Shown here: one piece after another, positions 54,712 to 62,501 of the stretch
Layout of the letters: each line of letters starts with the position of its first letter
Numbering within the stretch: position 1 is the first letter of the stretch
Assembly: GCA_028768525.1 (NCBI GenBank)
Contig: CP054837.1
Location: forward strand, 248,001 to 312,000
DNA length: 64,000 nt
Direction: 5' to 3'
From: Desulfobacter sp.
Lineage (GTDB): Bacteria > Desulfobacterota > Desulfobacteria > Desulfobacterales > Desulfobacteraceae
The notes under the pieces: model-generated
Told to the model about the DNA's origin: nothing
Database searches by the model: none
What the model saw: the letters and a program-made list of their open reading frames with translations, nothing else
Translations under genes and position numbers: made by a program

Positions 54712-57696
54712 TTACCCTCCCAATCTGCCTATTATTTTATCAGCAACGGCTAAAGCATCCTTAAACCTGTATTTGCTTACCATCCTGTCCAATTCTTCAA
54801 CATCTGCCTTGAACATTTCCGGCCATCCAAGGGACTTGGCTTTTTCCATGCTTTCTTTGCTGGGTTTGGGGGTCCGACTTTTGAGGTAAGGTAGAATATT
54901 TTCGATGGATTCAATTAACTGATCCTGGGGAGCCCCCCCGATTGGTCCCAAACCGGAAGGTTCTTCTTTCGATTTGATGGTGTTAAGTCCATGTTGAACG
55001 ATCTCCATTTCATTGGCAAAATGCTTTAGCGCATCATCAACCTGTTTGCCATTTTTTAAGCGGCTCTCCACCTCCTGGCTTGCTGACTGCAGGGACAGGG
55101 CCCCCAGGTTGCCGGCAATCCCCTTAATTGAATGGGCCAAGCGTCTTGCGTTCTCCCGTTGACCTTTTTCCATGAGATTCCGGATATCGCCAGTTGCATT
55201 GGCATAATCGCGCCGGACTTTAAGAAGCAGCTCACGGTAGAGCTTTTTGTTCCCGTCAAGCCGCTGCAGTCCCTGGTGCATATCGAACCCGGGAAGGTAA
55301 ACCGGAAGCTCGTCAGCAGATTGATTTCCGGGCGGTTCGCGATTTGTTTGGGCAGTGAATCCTTTGGGAAGGCCCCTCTCTCCCGGTGTTATCCACCGGA
55401 CCAGAGCGGTGAACAATTCCTTTGGGTCAATGGGCTTGGTGACATGATCCTGCATGCCGGCGGCAAGGCTCTTCTCCCGGTCTCCGGCCATGGCATGGGC
55501 GGTCATGGCCACAATGGGCAGCTCCCCGATAGTTTTGAATCCGCGAATGCGGGCGGTGGCCTCCATGCCGTTCATCTCCGGCATCTGAATGTCCATCAGC
55601 ACCAGATCATAGTCCCTGATCTTAACCGCATCCACAGCCTCCCGGCCGTTGTTGGCCACATCAACGGACAGCCCGGCATTCTCCAGGATCTCAACGGCAA
55701 TCTGTTGATTGATCTCGTTATCTTCGGCCAAAAGAATACGCGCGCCTCTGATGTCCTTTGCCTTAACCAGGTAGTTGTCATGCATTTTCCGCCGGGTGAC
55801 CACTTGACGTCCGAAAGCTGTCATAATCGCATCGTAAAGTGCGGACTGGGTCACCGGTTTAATCACATATCCGTCAAAACCAGTTTCTATCGCCTGTTCA
55901 TGAATTTCCGCCCTGCCATAGGCCGTGGCCATAATAATCTTGGGCCTGGGCGCAAGGCCCGGCATGGCGCGGATGCGCTGGCAGGTTTCCATACCGTCCA
56001 TTTCCGGCATTTTCCAGTCTATCAGTACAATTTCAAAAGGATCTGATTCATTTGCCGCTTCAAGACGTTTCAATGCCGACAAGCCGCTGGCAACGGTTTC
56101 AACCCTGAAGCCCATACTCCTGAGATAGGATTGAAAAATATCCCTGGCCGTCTCATTGTCATCGACTGCGAGCACCTTTTTACGGTGCAGGTCATCGCCG
56201 GCCGTCACCTGCCGTCGGTTGCCGCCCTCAGGGTCGACTTTCAGTTGCACCGTAAAAAAGAAGGTAGAGCCCCTGCCCTGTTCAGACGCAACACCAATCC
56301 TCCCGTCCATTAATTCCGACAGGCGTTTTGAAATGGTCAGCCCCAACCCAGTCCCCCCATATTTTCGGGAGAAGGAGCTGTCTGCCTGGGAAAACGCCTG
56401 AAACAGCCTGGCTTGCTGTTCCGGCGTCATACCGATCCCGGTGTCCCGCACGGTGAAACGAAGGATTACCTTGCCTTTTACCCGTCCATCCACGCTGCAG
56501 GACATCTCAACCTCACCCTGTTCGGTGAACTTGGCGGCATTGCCGGCCAGATTCACCAGAATTTGCTTCAAACGGAGCGGATCGCCAATGAGGTTGCGCG
56601 GGACTTCAGGTGATATGTGCACCAGCAGCTCCAATCCTTTTTCCGATGTTTTGACAGCGGCCAGGTTCGCCGCATCCGCCATGACATCGTCAATATCGAA
56701 TTTCGCGGATTCGATGTCCAGTTTGCCGGCTTCAATCTTGGAAAAATCAAGAATATCGTTGATCAGACCCAGCAACGATTTTGCGGCTGAGTCGATCTTA
56801 ATGATATAATCCAGCTGTTTGGGAGTCAGATCGGTTTTCAGTGCCAGATGGCTCATGCCGATGATCGCGTTCATGGGCGTACGGATCTCATGGCTCATAT
56901 TGGCCAGAAACTCGGATTTCGTTTTTTCGGCTTCTTCAGCCCGTTTCTTTGCCTTTTTCAGTTCAGCATTATGATTTATCAGGGACCGGTTAAGATCATT
57001 CAGCTCCCGGGTTTTTTCCTGCACGCGCTTATCCAATGTGACGATCTGTTTTTTTAAAGTCTGCCTCATGAACTCGAAGGATTGTGACAGTTTGCCGAAC
57101 TCATCATTGCTGGACGATTCTATTGGCTCATCAAGCTCGTTTCTGGCAATTTTCCCAGAATGTTTTTCAAGATAATAAATGGGGTTGATAATTTTATAAC
57201 GGATGAATTTCAAAAATATAATGGAAGAGATTGCCAGAGGCGCTACCAGGATCAAAATAATAACACCAAAACTCCGAAGAAACTGTGCTTGAACGTCATC
57301 ACTGAAATCAACTTCTATCCTGCCGATGAACCGGTTCTCAAAGAGGACATCCCGATGTATGGTTTTGCGCTTTACCATCTCCCTGTTACCGGGTGAGTAA
57401 TTTGAAAATGGCTGGTTTTCAAAATCATACACCCTGATTGCCAATACCCGTCCGTCCTTTAGCGTATAATCAATCAGCGGCAAATCGACCTGAGGCGTAA
57501 AGTCATAAAGCGGCTGCTGCATGGCGGAAGCAATAATTTTCGCCGTATCCTCTTGAAACTTTTTATTTTTAATTTCCAGCCTGTTTTTATCAATCACTAA
57601 AAGAACCGTTCCGATGGTTGCCGTCGGGACAAAAATCACAACAATCATCAAAAGGTAGAGCGCACGGGCAATGGAAGAATGCTTCAGTGAAAACAT
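54712..57696 (-). CDS. Hybrid histidine kinase with HAMP, two receivers and HPt, partner of an OpuAC binding protein
   Basis: This 994-residue membrane kinase has TM1 (about 11-34), a periplasmic domain (about 35-138), TM2 (about 140-162), HAMP, a coiled coil (about 215-262), HisKA with His269 in MSHEIRTPMN, HATPase (GGTGLGLTI), REC1 (Asp560 in LIDWKMPEMDG), REC2 (Asp702 in LMDIQMPEMNG) and HPt (His855 in AHSIKGIAGNLG). It overlaps the end of the OpuAC-type binding-protein gene by 13 bp, so the binding protein probably presents its ligand to the periplasmic domain. The output regulator is not in the operon; pirin follows. Confidence 0.95.
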   Translation of the reverse strand: MFSLKHSSIARALYLLMIVVIFVPTATIGTVLLVIDKNRLEIKNKKFQEDTAKIIASAMQQPLYDFTPQVDLPLIDYTLKDGRVLAIRVYDFENQPFSNYSPGNREMVKRKTIHRDVLFENRFIGRIEVDFSDDVQAQFLRSFGVIILILVAPLAISSIIFLKFIRYKIINPIYYLEKHSGKIARNELDEPIESSSNDEFGKLSQSFEFMRQTLKKQIVTLDKRVQEKTRELNDLNRSLINHNAELKKAKKRAEEAEKTKSEFLANMSHEIRTPMNAIIGMSHLALKTDLTPKQLDYIIKIDSAAKSLLGLINDILDFSKIEAGKLDIESAKFDIDDVMADAANLAAVKTSEKGLELLVHISPEVPRNLIGDPLRLKQILVNLAGNAAKFTEQGEVEMSCSVDGRVKGKVILRFTVRDTGIGMTPEQQARLFQAFSQADSSFSRKYGGTGLGLTISKRLSELMDGRIGVASEQGRGSTFFFTVQLKVDPEGGNRRQVTAGDDLHRKKVLAVDDNETARDIFQSYLRSMGFRVETVASGLSALKRLEAANESDPFEIVLIDWKMPEMDGMETCQRIRAMPGLAPRPKIIMATAYGRAEIHEQAIETGFDGYVIKPVTQSALYDAIMTAFGRQVVTRRKMHDNYLVKAKDIRGARILLAEDNEINQQIAVEILENAGLSVDVANNGREAVDAVKIRDYDLVLMDIQMPEMNGMEATARIRGFKTIGELPIVAMTAHAMAGDREKSLAAGMQDHVTKPIDPKELFTALVRWITPGERGLPKGFTAQTNREPPGNQSADELPVYLPGFDMHQGLQRLDGNKKLYRELLLKVRRDYANATGDIRNLMEKGQRENARRLAHSIKGIAGNLGALSLQSASQEVESRLKNGKQVDDALKHFANEMEIVQHGLNTIKSKEEPSGLGPIGGAPQDQLIESIENILPYLKSRTPKPSKESMEKAKSLGWPEMFKADVEELDRMVSKYRFKDALAVADKIIGRLGG

Positions 57697-58646
57697 GTTG
57701 ACGGGAACCAGCTATTGACTGCATCCTGATGACGCTTTATCCAGATTTCTGCAGCTTGGTCATAGGTTTTCTTTTCTATATCCACCAGATAGGCAGCCTC
57801 TGCGATCATGCGGTTGGTCATTTTCATATTCTCAAGTATTTTGTGGGCGCAAGGCCACTGTTTTTCCACTCCTTTCCAGGCCCCTTTGAACAACCGCCCC
57901 CCTTTGGGATTGCCACAGTCATGGGTAAACAAGGGGTTTATACCCCACTTGGGATTTGTTTCGCACGCCTTTTCATAAACCGGGAATTCCACAAATTCTC
58001 CATCATAGGCAAAATCCGTCCAGTTGGGAGTCCAGTTGAACATCACAATTGGCCGTTGGTTTTTTACGGCCTCCTGCATGATGGCAGTCAGTTCGTCAGA
58101 ATCTTTTGCAATTTTAATTATAAAATTAAGACCAAGGGCCTTTATCCTTTTAGCATCCGGCTTTTCCCAGGGGCCTCCCAGATAAACCCCCTTTCCGCTA
58201 CTCGTTGGAGAGGCGAATAATTTCGAACACCTGTTCAGCGCTCTGTAATCGGGCAGCCCGGGGCAACGTTTTTTTACGTAGGAAGGATACCACCACTCCT
58301 CGCGTGTCTTCGCCGGATGCAAACCGACCTCAACGACATTTTTCTTTTTAACGTTCTCAAAGGCATCAAGCATTGTTCCTTCCCAGATTTCCACCTGTAT
58401 GTGTGCCCATCCAAAATTCATTGCCCCGAATTGCTTATCTACAGTATAAAACGGGTACTCGACCTTGTAACCGATTGATTCGTAAATACTACCGAGAATT
58501 TTGCTGAGTACGATCTGACTGGTCCAGTCATTCACTATAATTTTAATGGGGTTGGACGTTTTTACCTCTTCCGCGTGTAGCAAAGAAAGGTGGAAAAACA
58601 AAAATACAATCCATAATAATGGGTGGATCAATCGCTTTGAAATCAT
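57684..58646 (-). CDS. Glycine betaine/choline-type periplasmic binding protein (OpuAC family), sensory partner
   Basis: This 320-residue protein has a Sec signal peptide (MISKRLIHPLLWIVFLFFHLS, cleavage near LLHA) and an OpuAC/ProX fold: IIVNDWTSQIVLSKILGSIYESIGYKVEY, NFGWAHIQVEIWEG and the conserved FNWTPNWTDFAYDGEFVEFP. Tryptophans in these segments form the cation-pi cage for quaternary amines in characterised members. No permease or ATPase gene is adjacent; the gene instead overlaps a hybrid kinase gene. It is therefore probably a receptor for a betaine- or choline-like compound. The ribosome-binding site is weak. Confidence 0.9.
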   Translation of the reverse strand: MISKRLIHPLLWIVFLFFHLSLLHAEEVKTSNPIKIIVNDWTSQIVLSKILGSIYESIGYKVEYPFYTVDKQFGAMNFGWAHIQVEIWEGTMLDAFENVKKKNVVEVGLHPAKTREEWWYPSYVKKRCPGLPDYRALNRCSKLFASPTSSGKGVYLGGPWEKPDAKRIKALGLNFIIKIAKDSDELTAIMQEAVKNQRPIVMFNWTPNWTDFAYDGEFVEFPVYEKACETNPKWGINPLFTHDCGNPKGGRLFKGAWKGVEKQWPCAHKILENMKMTNRMIAEAAYLVDIEKKTYDQAAEIWIKRHQDAVNSWFPSTCFH

Positions 58647-59293
58647 AAGAAGCTACCTTTTCGGTCCCTTTATCGATAAAGTCCCTTTTTTGAAATAAAC
58701 ATCAGAAAAAAAGAGATAATGTTGATCTTACTTGGCAGGTTTCAGAATTCAGATGATTTACCTGCCCAGTCCTGTGGCGGTCATGTTAAAGGCAGTTTTT
58801 ATCAAAAAAATATTTTTAGCTGGAATCTTTACCAAATACCTAACACAGATTTCCGGATCTGTCGATCTTTTGGTAGATGAAGCAACACTTAGAATTTCTG
58901 TTGGCGATCCAGATACCATGTGTTGCGGTGTAAAAAATTGATAAAAACAACAGATGATGGTAAAGTGCTCTTCTGATTACTGCATGCCAATACCGGTCCG
59001 TATGGCCCTCACATGCAATAGATCGATTAATGGAAGAACTGAATGGGTTGGACAGGAGCAGAAGCGGTTATGGGAATTGTATGATTCCCCTTTGGAGCGT
59101 TTCTCTGGATATTAATTCTCAACAGTTAAAAAATGATGAACTATCTACTAAACCATGTCGGGTTCCCATCCAGGTGTTATCCCCTATAGATACAAGTGAT
59201 GAGGTCTTCATTTATCTATCATCGTGATCAGTGTTTTACTGCATGAAAAGAATATTTTAAACCAATTTATACTAAACAATAAGGAACGTTGCT
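58647..59293. other. Gene-free A+T-richer stretch
   Basis: These 647 bp lie between the divergent OpuAC operon and the yjdM-like gene. Two short frames (58732-58941 and 59030-59227, 69 and 65 codons) have no convincing ribosome-binding site and resemble no family known to me. The base composition is noticeably richer in A+T than the flanks, suggesting acquired or decayed sequence. No RNA motif is recognised. Confidence 0.5.
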
Positions 59294-59647
59294 ATGTCAG
59301 TCGAAGAAAATATGTGCCCCAAATGTAATTCACCCTATGCCTATCCCGATGGAATGCTGTGGATATGCCCTGAATGTGGTCATGAGTGGGCACCGGATCA
59401 GGCTTCTGATGAGGCTCCCCAGGAAGATGCGCCGCGCTTCCTCGATGCCAATGGTACGCCGTTGCAGGATGGGGATACCGTCACCACCATCAAAGATCTT
59501 AAGGCCGGGAAGGACACAATGAAATTGGGTACCAAGGTCAAAAACATCAAACTCCTTGATGACCCGGTAAATGGCCACGATATTTCCTGTAAGATTCCAG
59601 GGTTCGGCGCCATGTACCTTAAATGTTCTGTTGTTAAAAAGGCCTAA
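59294..59647 (+). CDS. yjdM: Zinc-ribbon PhnA/YjdM family protein
   Basis: This 117-residue protein has an N-terminal zinc ribbon (CPKCNSPYAYPDGMLWICPECGHEW) and the C-terminal PhnA beta domain (LQDGDTVTTIKDLKAGKDTMKLGTKVKNIKLLD). The family was once called alkylphosphonate uptake protein PhnA, but is not in phosphonate pathways and its function is unknown. AAGGA lies 10 nt upstream of the ATG. A strong terminator follows, so it is a single-gene unit. Confidence 0.93.
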   Translation: MSVEENMCPKCNSPYAYPDGMLWICPECGHEWAPDQASDEAPQEDAPRFLDANGTPLQDGDTVTTIKDLKAGKDTMKLGTKVKNIKLLDDPVNGHDISCKIPGFGAMYLKCSVVKKA

Positions 59648-60009
59648 AGGCAGAGGGTACCTATCGGAAATATAATCGGCTCTTTGCTTCTGCATTCTGG
59701 CGGCAAGGAGATTCCCCGGGCATTTCCATAATCCCCTTTCAAACATTCCGATTCACCGGAAATCACCCTAGGTTTATGACCGGACTGCCATGGAAGGCAA
59801 TCCGGTCATAAATTTTTGAAGCATTTCACAGCAAGCCGCTCAGGACAAAGCGTTGTCCCCCTTCCAGGAGCGGTCTGTGGCATTCCTATCCTAGCCCATC
59901 GTTCCGATATTGAAGGGCATTGCCCCTGCCGCCCCGGGCTTGACATGGCGGACAAAAGGCGTATGGTTTTGCTTTCAACCGATAATACAACCGGTGCAGA
60001 GGATTGCCC
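59648..60009. other. Intergenic region with yjdM terminator and threonine aldolase leader
   Basis: Apart from the terminator at 59773-59817, I see no gene here. The promoter of the aldolase gene must lie in 59818-60009; no clear -35/-10 pair was found. Confidence 0.5.
59773..59817 (+). terminator. Rho-independent terminator of yjdM
   Basis: A 17-bp stem with one C-A mismatch (59773-59789 with 59796-59812), 6-nt loop, followed by five T residues. Confidence 0.92.
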
Positions 60010-61041
60010 ATGTACAGTTTTAAAAATGATTATAGTGAAGGGGCCCACTCCGAAATATTGAAGGCATTGGCCGCCTGCAACATGGACCAGGAAGAGGGAT
60101 ACGGCCTGGACCGGCATTCCATGAACGCCGCCCGGATGATCAGGGAATTAATTGGTGCCGGGGACCCGGGCGTCCATTTCATCTCCGGAGGCACCCAGAC
60201 CAACCTCATCGCCATCAGCGGGCTTCTCCGCCCCCACCACGCCTGTATCACCGCCGGGACAGGGCACATCGCCACCCATGAAACCGGGGCGATAGAGGCC
60301 ACCGGCCACAAGCTGCTTGTTGTGGACACCCCCGACGGAAAGCTGGCCCCGGAATTGATTGCGCCGGTGCTGGCGGAACATCATTTCGAGCATATGGTAA
60401 AGCCGGGCATGGTGTATATCTCAACACCCACCGAACTGGGTACGGTGTATTCGAAAGCAGAGCTGGCCGCCCTTTATGATTACTGCCAAAGCAATAACCT
60501 GATGCTCTATGCCGACGGAGCCCGCCTGGGTGCCGCCCTGACCGCAGACGGCGCCGGCCTCACCCTGAAAGACATCTACGCGTTTACCGATGCCTTTTTC
60601 ATCGGGGGCACTAAAAACGGGGCCCTGCTGGGAGAGGCCCTGGTATTAAAGCGGGCAGACCTCAAAGAAGAGTTCCGGTATCTGATCAAACAACGGGGGG
60701 CCCTGCTGGCAAAAGGACGGATTCTGGGGATCCAGTTTGAAGCCCTGTTCAAGGACAACCTGTATTTTAACCTGGCCCGCCATGCCAACCAGGCCGCCCA
60801 GGCCCTGGCCCGGGGCCTTGGGGAAAACGATTGCCGCTTTTTCATCGACTCGCCCACCAACCAGATTTTTCCGGTGATGGAAAACCGGGTCATTGAGGCA
60901 CTGTCCCGGCAGTTTGATTTTTATACCTGGGCCGGGGTGGATGACACCCATTCTGCCATTCGCCTCATCACCTCCTGGGCCACCCCCCGGTCTGCAGTTC
61001 AGGACTTTATACAGGCCTACAAAAAAGCCATCCAGGCCTAG
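60010..61041 (+). CDS. Low-specificity L-threonine aldolase / beta-eliminating lyase family
   Basis: This 343-residue PLP enzyme cleaves threonine or allo-threonine to glycine and acetaldehyde in the family's main activity. PLP lysine is K202 in FFIGGTKNGALLG, the cofactor-nitrogen aspartate is D169 in YADGARLGAAL, and the histidine stacking on the ring lies in GTGHIATHETGA. AGAGGA 6 nt before the ATG at 60010 sets the start; an in-frame TTG lies 6 bp earlier. A terminator follows. The glycine produced could feed one-carbon pathways. Confidence 0.92.
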   Translation: MYSFKNDYSEGAHSEILKALAACNMDQEEGYGLDRHSMNAARMIRELIGAGDPGVHFISGGTQTNLIAISGLLRPHHACITAGTGHIATHETGAIEATGHKLLVVDTPDGKLAPELIAPVLAEHHFEHMVKPGMVYISTPTELGTVYSKAELAALYDYCQSNNLMLYADGARLGAALTADGAGLTLKDIYAFTDAFFIGGTKNGALLGEALVLKRADLKEEFRYLIKQRGALLAKGRILGIQFEALFKDNLYFNLARHANQAAQALARGLGENDCRFFIDSPTNQIFPVMENRVIEALSRQFDFYTWAGVDDTHSAIRLITSWATPRSAVQDFIQAYKKAIQA

Positions 61042-61043
61042 CC

Positions 61044-61086
61044 AAAAGGCCCCGGCCTTCAGGGACCGGGGCCTTTTGTTTTTTTC
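61044..61086 (+). terminator. Rho-independent terminator of the threonine aldolase gene
   Basis: A perfect 12-bp stem (61044-61055 with 61066-61077), 10-nt loop, then a G and seven T residues. It is also in the space between two convergent genes. Confidence 0.94.
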
Positions 61087-61104
61087 GCTGCTGCCGAGCC
61101 ACAC

Positions 61105-62463
61105 CTAGTTGCCCGCAGACAGATTCATCTCCTTTGTAATTTTAAACCGGCTTTCAAGGAAGATATGCAGTACCACGCCGACCCCAAGCCCCCAGGCCGC
61201 CCCGTGCATGGCCAGCACAATGGCCATGGTGCCAGCGACACCGAGTTCCAAAGGCTCTTTGATCTGTTTAAAGGCCGTGATGATGCACAGGTAGCCGGTG
61301 ACCACCATGGTCAGGGAGAGCCCTATGGGCAAAAAGGGTTTGAAGAAACTGACCAAAGGAAGCATGAACAGGGCCATGAACCCTGAAATCCAGAAGGTGC
61401 CCGCCCCGCTGAAAATAGAATCCATGGCCGGCCGGCCCTGGCGGTACCGGTCGGCAACGGTGGCGGTGACAGCGGTCCAGATGGGGCCGGCCAGTCCCGG
61501 GTAGGGGGCAAAGAATGAATGGATGACATTGCGCAGGCCGGTGATAATATGGATGCGGTCGGTATCAATATCCACCTTTTCATCGGGGCGGCTCTCTTCA
61601 CAGGCGGATTTCACCAGCACGGTGCCCACGATCACATCCCCGAAGGCGATGATATAGGCGATAATGGCAGTGGGAACGGCCTTCAGAAAGATGTCGGCAT
61701 CGGGAAACCCGACGCTGAAGGGCAGGTAATCCCACATCTGGCCGAAGGCCGGCACAGTGATGCCCCACTCAATATCGGGGATGGGATATTCGTTGACCAG
61801 CATGCCGATGCCAATGGCCACGATCATGGCCGGAACCATTCCGTATTTACCCATGAGTTTTGCCAGGGGGTTATCGGTTTTCAGCCTTGAGAATGAGACC
61901 GAAAAAAGCATGTAGAAACAGACCAGGCTGCCCAGCCCGATGGCGATGGGGGTTTTGGGAATCCGCCCTCCCATTTTCAACTCCCCCATATAGGCGGCGA
62001 CACCGGCCCCCAGCAAAATCCCGGCCTTGATGGAATCCGGCACCTTGGCCACTACCTTTGAACTGAACCGGGTCACCCCCAGGATAAGAAAGATGGCCGC
62101 CACCAGCAGCTGAAGCGCCACCAGGGCCTTGATGGCCTCGGGACCGGGGGTAAACTGCCCCAGGTAGAGCAGGACCACCGGGATGGCCGGGGTTATCCAG
62201 CCCGGCACCATGGGGGTGCCTAAAAAAGCCGGCAGCATAAAGCCGATGCCGCAGACAAAGACATAGGCCAGGGCGATGTTATAGGGCAGTCCCAGGTATT
62301 TTTCCAGCAGCGGTATCATGGCCAGGGAGACCACAAAAAGAATCAGGGCCTGGACAAACTCCACCCACTCCCACCGGTAATGGACCAGGGGGAGACGAAC
62401 TTTAAAGGGACCGATTGGCCAGAAAGGCTGTTCTTCACTGTCGATTCGCTTATATAAAGACAT
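61105..62463 (-). CDS. Nucleobase:cation symporter-2 (NCS2)-like or related membrane permease
   Basis: This 452-residue integral membrane protein has about 12 hydrophobic segments. The general organisation resembles SLC23/SLC26-fold (NCS2 xanthine/uracil) permeases: an N-terminal repeat with AYVFVCGIGFMLPAFLGTPMVPGWITPAIPVVL, a core with AYIIAFGDVIVGTVLV, and IHSFFAPYPGLAGPIWTAVT. The canonical NCS2 signature is not complete, so substrate is open (nucleobase, anion or organic acid). AAAGGAG before the ATG at 62463 sets the start. It is 38 bp downstream of an acyl-CoA ligase gene on the same strand, hinting at import of a carboxylic acid that the ligase activates. Confidence 0.7.
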   Translation of the reverse strand: MSLYKRIDSEEQPFWPIGPFKVRLPLVHYRWEWVEFVQALILFVVSLAMIPLLEKYLGLPYNIALAYVFVCGIGFMLPAFLGTPMVPGWITPAIPVVLLYLGQFTPGPEAIKALVALQLLVAAIFLILGVTRFSSKVVAKVPDSIKAGILLGAGVAAYMGELKMGGRIPKTPIAIGLGSLVCFYMLFSVSFSRLKTDNPLAKLMGKYGMVPAMIVAIGIGMLVNEYPIPDIEWGITVPAFGQMWDYLPFSVGFPDADIFLKAVPTAIIAYIIAFGDVIVGTVLVKSACEESRPDEKVDIDTDRIHIITGLRNVIHSFFAPYPGLAGPIWTAVTATVADRYRQGRPAMDSIFSGAGTFWISGFMALFMLPLVSFFKPFLPIGLSLTMVVTGYLCIITAFKQIKEPLELGVAGTMAIVLAMHGAAWGLGVGVVLHIFLESRFKITKEMNLSAGN

Positions 62464-62501
62464 CTTTTTCTCCTTTGTAAACGCTATCATTGATGAATAG
62501 A

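Noticed and set aside
58732..59227. Two short frames as small genes or a transposase remnant
   Set aside because: No ribosome-binding site, no recognisable motif and no inverted repeats at the ends.
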